Source of the DNA: Alkalimonas cellulosilytica | GTDB taxonomy: Bacteria > Pseudomonadota > Gammaproteobacteria > Enterobacterales > Alteromonadaceae | Assembly (NCBI RefSeq): GCF_036325985.1 | Contig: NZ_JAUHLI010000010.1 | Coordinates: forward strand, 116,465 to 180,464 | DNA length: 64,000 nt | Direction: 5' to 3' | Part shown: in pieces, positions 53,368 to 62,406 of the stretch | Position numbering within the stretch: the first letter of the stretch is position 1 | Layout of the letters: each line of letters starts with the position of its first letter | The notes under the pieces: model-generated | Databases searched by the model: none | The model's input: the letters and a program-made list of their open reading frames with translations, nothing else | Told to the model about the DNA's origin: nothing | Translations under genes and position numbers: made by a program

Positions 53368-53952
53368 ATGGAAAAGGCATCATTAATCGTTATAGTTGGG
53401 CCTTCAGGCTGCGGCAAAGATAGTTTAATCAGTTATGCCCGGCACAAATTGGCTGCAGAATCTGGCATCGTGTTTTGCCATCGCTATATTACCCGAGCAG
53501 CCAATGCCGGTTCTGAAAATCACATTCATTTGACGGAAGAAGAGTTTACCTCACGGAAAAGTGCAGGATTATTTGCCATGCATTGGCAAAGTTATGGGCA
53601 TCACTACGGAATTGGCATCGAAATCAATCAGTGGCTGGCAAAAGGGGTTAGCGTTGTCGTGAATGGCTCCCGTAGCCATATCGCAGACATACAGGATAAC
53701 TACCCCGAGTTAAAAGTAGTGTGGGTTGACGTCAACGAAGCCACCTTAAAACAGCGCCTTATCGCACGAGGAAGAGAGCCCCTCGATGCGATAGAGCAAA
53801 GGCTCCAGCGTAACAAGACTTTTTTCGAGTACGATAAACGACGATTGCAATCACGGTTAATCATGCTGGACAATAACGCGGCGCTGCAAGAGGCTGGCGA
53901 ACAACTGATACTCCTTTTAAGAAACCACTTGGGAAGCCGGATATGCGCATAA
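53368..53952 (+). CDS. phnN: Ribose 1,5-bisphosphate phosphokinase
   Basis: A 194-residue P-loop kinase that makes PRPP from ribose 1,5-bisphosphate, closing the phosphonate pathway. GPSGCGKDSLISYAR is the P-loop; FCHRYITRAANAGSENHIHLTEEEF and VVNGSRSHI follow E. coli PhnN. GTGAGG eight bases before ATG 53368 supports this start; ATG 53350 at the phnM stop is an alternative. The end overlaps phnP by 10 bases. Confidence 0.93.
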   Translation: MEKASLIVIVGPSGCGKDSLISYARHKLAAESGIVFCHRYITRAANAGSENHIHLTEEEFTSRKSAGLFAMHWQSYGHHYGIGIEINQWLAKGVSVVVNGSRSHIADIQDNYPELKVVWVDVNEATLKQRLIARGREPLDAIEQRLQRNKTFFEYDKRRLQSRLIMLDNNAALQEAGEQLILLLRNHLGSRICA

Positions 53953-54701
53953 CCTTTACCGGAACAGCTGCTGCGGGAGGTGTGCCCCGATATGGATGCC
54001 AATGCATTGCCTGTGCTGCAGCGCGTTCTCAGGAAGCACGCCGAAGAGAGCCCTGCTCAGCCTTCATTGAAACATCAGACACACGTGTTTTAATCGACGC
54101 AGGATTGATGGACTTGCATGAACGCTTCCCGGCAGGCTCACTTGACGCCATACTCCTGACACATTATCACCCTGACCATGTGCAGGGTTTATTTCATTTA
54201 CGCTGGGGAGTAGGGCCATCATTGGCCATTTTTGGCCCACCTGATAAAGATGGGTGTGCAGATTTGTACAAGAACCCAGGCATCTTGGAGTTTAATCCGC
54301 TTAGCACTTTTCAATCATTTCACATTGGCCAGCTTCAGGTGACGCCATTATCCTTAATACATTCCAAAATAACATTCGGCTATGCCATTGAAACTAGTTC
54401 TGGCAAACGCTTTGCGTATTTAACCGACACTGTTGGGTTACCTGCGAAAACGCTGACATTTTTACAGCATTGGCAGCCGCATGCCATGGCTGTCGATTGC
54501 AGCCACCCACCTCAAGAAATTCGACCAAAAAATCACAACGATGTCACCTTGGCATTGGCGTTAATACAGCAAATTAATCCTGGGCAGGCATGGCTCACTC
54601 ACATCAGTCATAACGTTGACAAATGGCGCATGGAAACAAACTTTGAACTTCCCGAGAAAGTATTTTGGGCGGAAGATCACCTTCAAATTTCGCTGGAGTA
54701 A
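53943..54701 (+). CDS. phnP: Phosphoribosyl 1,2-cyclic phosphate phosphodiesterase
   Basis: A 252-residue metallo-beta-lactamase-fold enzyme. FTGTAAAGGVPRYGCQCIACAAA provides the zinc-binding Cys cluster and LTHYHPDHVQGL the HxHxDH dinuclear site; AVDCSHPP and TLALALIQQINPGQAWLTHISH are the later ligands. It opens the cyclic phosphate left after C-P cleavage. Only 6 bases separate it from the EamA transporter gene. Confidence 0.95.
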   Translation: MRITFTGTAAAGGVPRYGCQCIACAAARSQEARRREPCSAFIETSDTRVLIDAGLMDLHERFPAGSLDAILLTHYHPDHVQGLFHLRWGVGPSLAIFGPPDKDGCADLYKNPGILEFNPLSTFQSFHIGQLQVTPLSLIHSKITFGYAIETSSGKRFAYLTDTVGLPAKTLTFLQHWQPHAMAVDCSHPPQEIRPKNHNDVTLALALIQQINPGQAWLTHISHNVDKWRMETNFELPEKVFWAEDHLQISLE

Positions 54702-54707
54702 GAGACC

Positions 54708-55565
54708 ATGGCCGAGCTATCTGCTGTTACCGCCATTGCTTTATCGGTCCTCATGCATGTGATTTGGAACACAATGGCCAGGCAGCTACCATCGGAGGCC
54801 TGGCCTATATGGTGGGTGCTATTAGGCCATTTGGTGCTACTGGGGCCTTGGGGTGTATACCATCTCATTACCGAGGTCAGATGGGACTTAAACTTCATAG
54901 CATTGCTAATTACCTCTGCCTTAGCGAATGCAATGTACTTTGTTAGTTTGAAATTTGCATACGATAGAGCACCTGTTGCTTTGGTGTATCCGCTGGCAAG
55001 AAGCTCCCCTATAGTGATTGCACTATTTAGCATGGTTATCATGCAGGAACAGCTGGGGCTTTTAAGCTGGATAGGGATCGTCATTGGTGTCCTTGGCTTG
55101 CTAGTGTTAACGCGCATGCAGCAACAATCAAGCGATCGCCTTGCCATTCCCTGGGCCATTTTAGCGATGCTGGGGACCAGCATCTATTCACTCAGCGATA
55201 AGGCCGCAACGGATTTCTTGCCAAGCTTTGCAAGTATTGTCGGCTTTATCTCGGTGGGCTATTTAGCCAGCTTTATCACGATGACTTGCATGCATAGGGT
55301 AACGAAAAGGCGTTGGTGGCCAGCAAAAGGCATCCGTATTTCAGCATTCATTATTGGCGGCCTTTGCGTGGGATTGGCGTATGCTTTGGTGGTGCACGCC
55401 ATGCGATGGCTCCCCTCGGCTGAAGTCGTGTCTTACACGAACGCAGGAATTGTGATGGCCACTTTGATTTCGATCTTTATCTTCAAAGAACGAAGTTTTT
55501 GGAAAGCAAGGCTAACTGGCGCACTCACGATATGTTTAGGACTGTTTGTCATGAGTTTAAATTAG
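54708..55565 (+). CDS. EamA/DMT-family membrane transporter at the end of the phn operon
   Basis: A 285-residue protein with ten predicted helices in two EamA halves (IALSVLMHVIWNTMARQ... and AILAMLGTSIYSLSDKAA...). Family phrases include LVYPLARSSPIVIALFSMVIMQEQL and EVVSYTNAGIVMATLISIFIFKE. DMT proteins export or import small metabolites. Being fused to the phn transcript, it may export a by-product or take up a phosphonate (inference). phnO is absent. Confidence 0.85.
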   Translation: MAELSAVTAIALSVLMHVIWNTMARQLPSEAWPIWWVLLGHLVLLGPWGVYHLITEVRWDLNFIALLITSALANAMYFVSLKFAYDRAPVALVYPLARSSPIVIALFSMVIMQEQLGLLSWIGIVIGVLGLLVLTRMQQQSSDRLAIPWAILAMLGTSIYSLSDKAATDFLPSFASIVGFISVGYLASFITMTCMHRVTKRRWWPAKGIRISAFIIGGLCVGLAYALVVHAMRWLPSAEVVSYTNAGIVMATLISIFIFKERSFWKARLTGALTICLGLFVMSLN

Positions 55566-55616
55566 AGCTTACCTCCGCCAACATCAATAAGCTCTCTGTT
55601 TTTCGTCGCAATATCG

Positions 55617-55652
55617 AATAGCCAAGACCGGCTTTACAGGCTCGGCTATTTG
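55617..55652 (+). terminator. Probable terminator of the phn operon
   Basis: AATAGCC ... GGCTATT stem (inner arms GACCGGC / AGGCTC pair only partly), followed by TGTTG, 52 bases after the last gene. The T-tract is weak. Confidence 0.5.
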
Positions 55653-55682
55653 TTGTGTAAACACATGTCATTGTGGCAATCA

Positions 55683-55817
55683 AATAAAGTTGGGAACTTA
55701 CTACTCTCCGAGGCCTATTAATCAATAAGATAATAGCCTTTGCAAATTAATAAAGTTGGTAACAGATTACCCGTAAAACCCTAAAGCTATTTTTATAAAA
55801 ATAATAAAGATAGTAAC
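55683..55817 (+). repeat. Three 15-bp direct repeats before the TetR gene
   Basis: AATAAAGTTGGGAAC (55683), AATAAAGTTGGTAAC (55749) and AATAAAGATAGTAAC (55803). The intervals are 66 and 54 bases. They fill the otherwise featureless 348-bp gap 55566-55913 and may be binding sites. Confidence 0.5.
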
Positions 55818-55885
55818 ATTCAGAAAAATCCACTTCTACGTCACCCGATATCAGTTGACAAGAATCACCGCCATTTATATGATTG

Positions 55886-55907
55886 ACCACTCACTAAAAT
55901 AAGTGGT
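55886..55907. promoter_or_regulatory. Inverted repeat at the TetR start, candidate autoregulatory operator
   Basis: ACCACT - CACTAAAATA - AGTGGT, ending 6 bases before the ATG at 55914. TetR regulators of RND pumps often bind such spaced repeats over their own start. Confidence 0.55.
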
Positions 55908-55913
55908 ACTTTT

Positions 55914-56504
55914 ATGTCTAATTTAGGTCGTCCAGTGAATTACGCGGCTCGAGAGGCCAAAATCGAAGCTATCCTTGATGCTGCCGTCCAATGCTTTGTT
56001 AAAAAGGGCTTTCATGGCGCTGGCATGGCGGAGATTTCTCGTGTTGCAAAAGTCAGCCAGGCAAGCCTCTATCAATACTTCGCCTCAAAAAATGAACTCA
56101 TTCTGGAAATCGCTAAACGCTATTCTTCCAGAGATCTCGATGCTTTGAGAAGAATTGAGAGCGCTAGTGATTTCATGGATGCTTTGGAGCAAGAGGCCTA
56201 TCTCACAGGCGATAAAACAGGGACTATTATGTATCTGGAGATCCTCGCAGAGTCATCCAGAAACCCAGAAATTAAGAAAGCGGTGCAAGATTCAGGTCAA
56301 GAGCTCTTTGACACCTGTTGTGCCATGATTAAGAAATTACAGGATAAAGATGAGGCAAGCTATTTGCTCACACCCGAGCAGATAACCCACTATATCTTTG
56401 CCTACATTGATGGTTTGTCCTGCCAAATAGCGACTGCGGATATTGAGTATTCGCGGGAGCTTTTACGTCAGCTTGTTCAGACCCTTCTTACACCAAAAAA
56501 GTAA
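55914..56504 (+). CDS. TetR/AcrR-family repressor of the RND operon
   Basis: A 196-residue regulator: N-terminal helix-turn-helix (about 15-60: AILDAAVQCFVKKGFHGAGMAEISRVAKVSQASLYQYFASKNELI) and a helical ligand domain. It lies 34 bases before the adaptor gene on the same strand and is probably co-transcribed with the pump it controls. An inverted repeat covers the region just before its start. Confidence 0.92.
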   Translation: MSNLGRPVNYAAREAKIEAILDAAVQCFVKKGFHGAGMAEISRVAKVSQASLYQYFASKNELILEIAKRYSSRDLDALRRIESASDFMDALEQEAYLTGDKTGTIMYLEILAESSRNPEIKKAVQDSGQELFDTCCAMIKKLQDKDEASYLLTPEQITHYIFAYIDGLSCQIATADIEYSRELLRQLVQTLLTPKK

Positions 56505-56538
56505 TTAATATTTAAGCCATACCTCAAGAGGGTTTGTT

Positions 56539-57669
56539 ATGAGTTCGCCACTTTATATACTCGAACGATCAGTTATGTTATTAAAGAAATTCAGTAAGTG
56601 CGCATTGGTTAGCCTGCTTGTCTTATTCCAGGGTTGCAGTAGTGAAAGTATACCTGAGCCCACTAAGCAGAACATTCGAGTGGTAACACTCAATGAAGTC
56701 GGTGCAAACGCACATTACCAAGAATCTCGCTTTTCTGGAATAACACAAACAGAGAGCAGAGCGCAGCTGTCATTTGGCGTTCCTGGCAAAGTGCAAAAGG
56801 TGCAGGTAGATATTGGTAGCCGGTTAAAAGCGGGCGATATCATGGCGACACTAGATCTTGAGCCTTATCAACTCGCAGTCGATAACGCCCGCTCTGAAGC
56901 CTCAAAAGCGCAAATCGCGCTTGAAGAGCACCAAGCAAACTATGAACGGCTTAATCGTCTCAAATCAAATAATGCAGTTTCACAGCAAGACCTGGAAGCC
57001 GCACGAACGCTTTTTTTAACCGCTCAAGCCTCTGTGCGTGAAGCACAAAGCCGAGTCAGACTTACAGAAAGAGAACTAGCGCAAGCAGTAATAAAAGCCC
57101 CCTATGATGGTGTTGTTTCTACCAGACAAATTGAGCCCTTTGAAGAGGTGGCTCAGAATCAGGTCATTTTTACTTTCGACAGTTCAGCCCAACTTATTGT
57201 CGAATCATCAATCCCTGTGGCTTTGGCAAATGCTCTACGTTCTACAAATGAACAGGTTATCAGTATTAGTCATCAAGGAGCGTCTTTTGAGGCTGAGATG
57301 TCTCATATTGCAGAGCGCGCAAGTAATGGTTTGAGCTTGCCGGTTAAACTGCGTATACAAGTGCCAGAGGGCCATTTTTTACCGCCAGGTATCGTGGTCG
57401 CAGTGAACTATCGATTGAAGAATAGTGAAAACGTCCTATTAGTTCCTCACGGCGCAGTTTATGTTGAAGCGACAAGTAACAGTGCTTTCCTCTACTCCTT
57501 TAACGGTGAGTCCAATACCGTTAGTAAAAAACCTGTACAAATTGTCGATATTCAACCGTCAGGCTACATTATTAATGCTGAGTTGGAACTCGGAGAGAGA
57601 TACGTAGCAGCCGGAGCAGCCTTTATTAGTGACGGTCAACAGGTTCGTATTTTAGGGGAGACGCGTTAA
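56539..57669 (+). CDS. RND efflux periplasmic adaptor lipoprotein
   Basis: A 376-residue membrane fusion protein with a lipoprotein-type signal ending LLVLFQGC. The lipoyl halves are FGVPGKVQKVQVDIGSRLKAGDIMATL and IKAPYDGVVSTRQIEPFEEV, flanking a coiled coil (about 105-165). GAGGG lies before ATG 56539, although the shorter ATG at 56575 would give a more usual signal length. Its stop overlaps the RND gene start (TAATG). Confidence 0.9.
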   Translation: MSSPLYILERSVMLLKKFSKCALVSLLVLFQGCSSESIPEPTKQNIRVVTLNEVGANAHYQESRFSGITQTESRAQLSFGVPGKVQKVQVDIGSRLKAGDIMATLDLEPYQLAVDNARSEASKAQIALEEHQANYERLNRLKSNNAVSQQDLEAARTLFLTAQASVREAQSRVRLTERELAQAVIKAPYDGVVSTRQIEPFEEVAQNQVIFTFDSSAQLIVESSIPVALANALRSTNEQVISISHQGASFEAEMSHIAERASNGLSLPVKLRIQVPEGHFLPPGIVVAVNYRLKNSENVLLVPHGAVYVEATSNSAFLYSFNGESNTVSKKPVQIVDIQPSGYIINAELELGERYVAAGAAFISDGQQVRILGETR

Positions 57670-60600
57670 TGTCCATTACAGGCTTCTCACTTGCTAACAG
57701 CCGTTTAGTGCTCTTTCTGTTTTTTATGCTTACGAGCATAGGATTGGCGTTATACCCGAGTTACCCGTCGCAGGAAGAGCCCACACTACCGATAAATGTC
57801 ACTGTGATTACCGCTTACCACCCTGGCTTAGATATTTATCAAACGGAATCGCTGTTGGCGCGCCCGGTTGAACGTGCTTTGCGTGAACTGGAAGAAACTA
57901 AAAATATCACGACGTCTATTCGTGCTGGAGAGATCCATATCTCTTTGGAGATTAAGGACGGAACACCAGACTACGCGCAATCATGGCTCAGAGTCAGAGC
58001 GAAAATGCAGGATGTGCAAAACTCACTTCCCGAGGGAGTGTCTGGGCCTTTTGTTAACGATAGTTATGACGCCGTTGCCGTAATGACTGTTGCGCTTAGT
58101 GCCCCCAATCACACGTTTGAGCAACTCAGAAATAAAGCCAGTGAGCTGCGGGATTTTCTTTACGATATCCCCGGTATGGATAAAGTCACCTTGCATGGTG
58201 TCACTGAAGAGCAAGTGACTATCAATCTAAAGCCGTTTGCTGCGTCCAAATTTTCGATCAAGCCTAATGATATCTACCTGCAATTGCATAAAAACAATAC
58301 GCTTGATGATATTGCCAGAGTGAATTTTAGCGACCAAGAGAGTCGTATTTATGTCAGAGGCGGCTACAACTCTATTGACGATATTAAAGCGATACCTATT
58401 GTGCTGCCGGACGGCAGCCAGTTACCACTTGATACGCTAGCTGATGTAATAAGGACAACTGCACAACCGCTTAATACCGCCGCCTATCTAAATGGGGGGC
58501 AGGCTATTGTTGTTGCAGGTTATATGACACCCGGCGTTAACATGGTCGATTTCAATGATCGCCTTCGTACACAAATAGCGCAGTGGGAATACGATTTACC
58601 CGCTGGCTTTCAATTGAAAATCATTACCGACCAAGGTGAAGTTGTTAATCAAGTCATATCCAAAATGATTTCAACCCTTCTGGAAACGATCCTGGTCGTA
58701 ACTGTAGTCACCGTTATCGCCCTGGGTTTACGCGCTGGTTCATTGGTGGGACTTGCTGTCCCCATTACAGGCATTATGACATTAGTCGTTTTACGTGTGC
58801 TTGGTGTTGAGCTTAATGAGGTTAGTATCGCCTCGTTTATCATTGCACTTGGGATCTTGGTTGATAACCCGATGGTGATTGTTGAGGATATCTCAAAACG
58901 TATTAATCAAGGTGAGTCTGGTAAATCAGCAGCCTTACACGCCGGAAAGACACTGGGTACGCCAATGCTGATTGCTAGTCTAACGGTTATCCTGGCATTC
59001 GCCCCACCTATGTTCACCGATAATATCACTGCGATTTATATGCAGACGCTAACCATCGTTATTGGCGTCATGCTAATCATTTCCTGGTTTGTTGCCATTA
59101 TGCTGGTGCCGATTTTGGCCCAGTGGTCTATAAGGAAAGGGAAAAACACTTCTGAGCAAAGTAAGCTCTCGCGCTTAATGATGATCATGTCTCGCTTTTG
59201 GGACAAAGTCATTAGCTGGCCAAAAGCATTTTTAGCAGGTGCGACAGCAAGCCTGCTCCTATCCTTATTTTTATCTGCGACCATTCCAGAGGCATTCTTT
59301 CCACCGTCTGAGCGCTCACAAATGCAAATATCCCTTGAGCTCCCAGCGGGCACACCTGCAAACCGCACAGCTGAAGTTGCACAAGAAATGACGCGATGGC
59401 TTGCAGAGGAACAGCGTTTTCCCCAGATTACAGGCGCTACTGCGTATGTTAGTGAAGGGGGGCCACGCTTTATCTTGGGCCTGAATCCGCCAGATCCGGC
59501 TCCGCATACCGCTTACTTTGTTATCAATCTTAGTAAAGAAACCAATGTTGCGGCCTTTGTAAGCCAACTTAGGGCTGAGATGCCTCCCGTTTTCCCCTAT
59601 GCCAAGCTCGGGATCAACCCGTTTTTCATGGGTTCCACGCCTCCAGGCGAAGCAGCCATTAGAATCATCGGCAACAACCATAGTGATTTATTACAGGCTG
59701 CTGCAACGATTCAAGAGGCGCTTAGCAAAGTAGATGGAACCATTAACATCAAACAGGACTGGGAACAACCTATCCCCAGCTTAGTGGTAAATGTAGACCA
59801 GGCCGCTGCAAGCTATGCCGGAGTCACACGAGAAGACATTTTTTCCGCTCTTAGGAAAAATACTCTCGGAGAGAGTACATCTGAGCTTCGGGAAGGAGAG
59901 TTCTTGCTGCCTATTATGCTGGCAATGCCAACAGATAACGCGACACTGTCGCAATTAAATAATATTCAGATTTTCTCACAATCTTCTGATAAAACCGTTT
60001 ATTTATCAGAAATTGCTCGCGTTGACACAGAGTTTCATCCGTCAATTGTGAAAAAGAGAAACTTACGGCCAACCCTTACGGTGACAGCGCTTAATCCGGC
60101 GATGACCTCTAAAGAGTTGGTTTCCAACATCGCAGAAACGTTGGAGCAAGTTCGCAATACCGGCAAAGTGCAAATCGAGTTTGGCGGAGAGATTGAAGAG
60201 AGCGAGGTGACCGCAGAAGCTATTTTTGCTTTCCTACCACTTTGTGTACTTATGATGATCATTTTATTCATCCACAAGTACAACTCGTTTCGTAAAGTAG
60301 TAATCATCGTACTGAGTATCCCCTTCTGTGCCATTGGATTACTTTTAGCACTGATCATTTTCAGGCTGCCTTTCGATTTTATGGCGAACTTAGCGATATT
60401 CGCCCTAATAGGGATTATTGTGTCGAATGCTATGCTAATTATCGAACAAATTGATATCGAGAAAGACGCAGGAAAATCTGAGCTTGAATCACTCAAATCG
60501 GCTTTAATGCAACGGTTTCGCCCTATTATGTTGACACAAATAACTACTATTTTAGGGCTGCTTCCTTTGCTTATCGCCAATGATCCCCTATGGCGCTCGT

Positions 60601-60710
60601 TTAACGTTGTGATAATGGGTGGCCTTATTTCAGGCACCATTGCATCCTTTATCGTTGTGCCAAGCTTATATGTTTTGTTCTTCACAAAAAAAGCAGCAAG
60701 GGCAATCTAA
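57669..60710 (+). CDS. RND-family efflux permease (HAE1-like)
   Basis: A 1013-residue inner-membrane pump with 12 helices in two homologous halves and two large periplasmic loops. FIIALGILVDNPMVIVEDISKRIN carries the TM4 acidic residue of the proton relay (one Asp, then Asn), and ALIGIIVSNAMLIIEQID is the equivalent in the second half. It begins at the stop of the adaptor gene. Outer-membrane partner not encoded here. Substrates unknown. Confidence 0.93.
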   Translation: MSITGFSLANSRLVLFLFFMLTSIGLALYPSYPSQEEPTLPINVTVITAYHPGLDIYQTESLLARPVERALRELEETKNITTSIRAGEIHISLEIKDGTPDYAQSWLRVRAKMQDVQNSLPEGVSGPFVNDSYDAVAVMTVALSAPNHTFEQLRNKASELRDFLYDIPGMDKVTLHGVTEEQVTINLKPFAASKFSIKPNDIYLQLHKNNTLDDIARVNFSDQESRIYVRGGYNSIDDIKAIPIVLPDGSQLPLDTLADVIRTTAQPLNTAAYLNGGQAIVVAGYMTPGVNMVDFNDRLRTQIAQWEYDLPAGFQLKIITDQGEVVNQVISKMISTLLETILVVTVVTVIALGLRAGSLVGLAVPITGIMTLVVLRVLGVELNEVSIASFIIALGILVDNPMVIVEDISKRINQGESGKSAALHAGKTLGTPMLIASLTVILAFAPPMFTDNITAIYMQTLTIVIGVMLIISWFVAIMLVPILAQWSIRKGKNTSEQSKLSRLMMIMSRFWDKVISWPKAFLAGATASLLLSLFLSATIPEAFFPPSERSQMQISLELPAGTPANRTAEVAQEMTRWLAEEQRFPQITGATAYVSEGGPRFILGLNPPDPAPHTAYFVINLSKETNVAAFVSQLRAEMPPVFPYAKLGINPFFMGSTPPGEAAIRIIGNNHSDLLQAAATIQEALSKVDGTINIKQDWEQPIPSLVVNVDQAAASYAGVTREDIFSALRKNTLGESTSELREGEFLLPIMLAMPTDNATLSQLNNIQIFSQSSDKTVYLSEIARVDTEFHPSIVKKRNLRPTLTVTALNPAMTSKELVSNIAETLEQVRNTGKVQIEFGGEIEESEVTAEAIFAFLPLCVLMMIILFIHKYNSFRKVVIIVLSIPFCAIGLLLALIIFRLPFDFMANLAIFALIGIIVSNAMLIIEQIDIEKDAGKSELESLKSALMQRFRPIMLTQITTILGLLPLLIANDPLWRSFNVVIMGGLISGTIASFIVVPSLYVLFFTKKAARAI

Positions 60711-61187
60711 ATGAATGACTTATTACTCTATATCAGTGTCTTTGTGGGGGCGGCAATTCCGGTGCTCGAAGTTTGGATTGCCGTCCCATTGGGTGTTATT
60801 GCTGGGTTACCATGGTTTCCCGCTGCACTTGCAGGCTTTTTCGGAAATTTGCTTTCGCTGTTACCCATAATTTATGCCAGTGAAAAAGTTAAGTTATTTA
60901 TGAAGCGCTGGCGAAATAAACCCGAAACTGAGCAAGTTGCCCACGACATAACGGATCGTAAACATGTAATTATGGAAAAATTTGGTGTTCCAGGCTTGGC
61001 TTTTCTGGGGCCATTTTTGATTGGTATCCATGCCGCTGGTGCATTTGCAATTGCCATGGGGGCTAACAGAAAGGTTGTTATGTTTTGGTTTACCTTGTCA
61101 CTGCTGGTCTGTTCGTTACTATTTGGATTTTTGGCGTCATTGGGGATCACTCAAATAGGAGAAGAAAAACAGCTTCCCTTTATGTAA
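60711..61187 (+). CDS. Small multi-drug export protein (Sm_multidrug_ex family)
   Basis: A 158-residue membrane protein with about four helices: LLLYISVFVGAAIPVLEVWIAVPLGVIAGLP, FPAALAGFFGNLLSLLPIIYA, FLGPFLIGIHAAGAFAIAMG and VMFWFTLSLLVCSLLFGFLASLG. These match PF06695-type proteins, which are named for drug export on little evidence. It starts directly after the RND stop, so it is the last gene of the operon. Confidence 0.8.
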   Translation: MNDLLLYISVFVGAAIPVLEVWIAVPLGVIAGLPWFPAALAGFFGNLLSLLPIIYASEKVKLFMKRWRNKPETEQVAHDITDRKHVIMEKFGVPGLAFLGPFLIGIHAAGAFAIAMGANRKVVMFWFTLSLLVCSLLFGFLASLGITQIGEEKQLPFM

Positions 61188-61218
61188 TGGCACAAAACAG
61201 AAGCTTTTCTGGTAGCCA

Positions 61219-61228
61219 GCTCCAAGGC
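61219..61228. repeat. Left target-site duplication of the IS remnant
   Basis: GCTCCAAGGC, identical to 62424-62433, directly outside the left terminal repeat. Confidence 0.85.
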
Positions 61229-61239
61229 CTGTCTCTTGA

Positions 61240-61917
61240 TCACAAGTCAGCCTCTAGAGCGCGGGCTAAATCGTAACCTTCAAGGATGGTTTGTAGTTTG
61301 AACCATCCTTCCCATAAAACCTTAACGGATGCTCTACCTGTCCTTTTGGTGTCTTTCCATCCTCCAAGTCTGGCGAGATGCTCATAGGCCCAGCGCTTAC
61401 CACTTTGGATGTACTGCTGTGCTTGGCGCACCGCTTGCCATGCATTGCGGTGAGGTCTGAAGCCATAGCTGGATATTGAGAAGCCCGGCTCAACCTTCAG
61501 TGTGAGCACTTGTGCTATCGCTTGCTGGATAAGCCGGTCTACCACGGTCGGGATACCCAGCGTTCTTATCCCGCCGTTTGGCTTGGGAATGTCCACTTTG
61601 CGTATCCGTCGTGGCAGGTAGCGACCCGCTATCAGCGCTGCTCTGACACTTGGCCAGTGCGCTTTCAGCCATGGTTTCAACTCCGATACGCTCAGGTTAT
61701 CAATCCCTGCTGCACCTTTGTTTTCCACCACCCGCTGATAGGCCAGCATCAGATTCTCTCGGGTTATCACCGCGTCCATCGTCAACGGCACTTCCGTTTT
61801 CGTTCGCCCACTGGCCGCCGCGTCAATTTCAGCACCATAACGCAGCACCGGCGAATTCTGTTCGCTTCCTCTGGCCATGGCCGCAGTTTCCTGCGCTTGT
61901 GCATCATCAATCATCAT
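61240..61917 (-). pseudogene. In-frame chimera: group II intron reverse transcriptase N-terminus fused to IS4 transposase C-terminus
   Basis: Residues 1-174 are the N-terminal part of a group II intron-encoded protein: NLMLAYQRVVENKGAAGID, YLPRRIRKVDIPKPNGG, LGIPTVVDRLIQQAIAQVL, SYGFRPHRNAWQAVRQAQ. Where the family goes on with the VDMDL...FFD metal-binding block, the frame switches (near 61390) to AYEHLARLGGWKDTKRTGRASVKVLW and EGWFKLQTILEGYDLARAL, the C-terminal helix region of Tn5-like transposases. The YADD catalytic block and maturase domain are lost, so it cannot reverse-transcribe. The frame itself is open for 225 residues. Confidence 0.85.
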
Positions 61918-62372
61918 AGAGTACCAGTATCCTAATCACGGTTAAAACATGTTCGGCCCTTCATGCTGTTGGTTAGCAACACTACTACGGCTTCGGCTGA
62001 CTTCTGGTAGTCCATCCCAACACCTCATGATGTTAGTAGCACTTTGGCAGACTATCAGACCTCCCAGGGTAATTCGCGCGACCTTCCTGCTTATGCCTGT
62101 CGGTTATACGTTGCAGCATTCCATGCAAGTATTGGACTTTGGCGATATTGGCCACCTTACCCTGCTACAACGCCTAAACCGCTTCCTGTTCGTCAGGCCA
62201 GCATTTTGCTTTCAGCTTCCTTCAGATTTCACCTCACAGTGAACACCCTTGCCGTTCAGCTAACACTTCCCCTTGCCGGGTGTGTAGAGGACTTTCACCT
62301 CCAAGTCATCTGCTAATCACCACAATCAGCAGATAGCGCCCGTCAAGGCGCTGCGCGCCATGCCCGGCGCAC
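61918..62372 (-). ncRNA. 5' portion of a group II intron ribozyme (class C type)
   Basis: On the minus strand, from 62372, the sequence starts GTGCGCCGGGCATGG, a group II 5' end, followed by GACTTGGAGGTGAAAGTCC, GGGGAAGTG and CTGACGAACAGGAAGCGG-like segments of domain I. It runs about 455 bases to the intron reading frame. Domains V and VI, which would follow the reverse transcriptase gene, are missing. Its position right behind a terminator hairpin is the target choice of class C introns. Confidence 0.75.
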
Positions 62373-62373
62373 C

Positions 62374-62406
62374 AAAAAAAATCCCCGCTAATTTCTTAGC
62401 GGGGAT
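62374..62406 (-). terminator. Terminator hairpin just inside the IS end, intron insertion site
   Basis: A perfect 11-bp stem ATCCCCGCTAA / TTAGCGGGGAT with a 4-base loop, and eight T after it on the minus strand. Such a hairpin at an IS end blocks read-in transcription into the transposase; here it also served as the intron target. Confidence 0.9.

Noticed and set aside
55683..55817. Direct repeats considered as a CRISPR array
   Set aside because: Repeats are only 15 bp, imperfect, three in number and unevenly spaced; no cas genes are present.
60035..60685. A long minus-strand frame (216 codons) opposite the RND permease gene
   Set aside because: Antisense shadow of a well-conserved membrane gene; product is low in complexity without domain.
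61510..61935. A 141-codon plus-strand frame inside the intron remnant
   Set aside because: It is the complement of the reverse-transcriptase frame and carries no domain.
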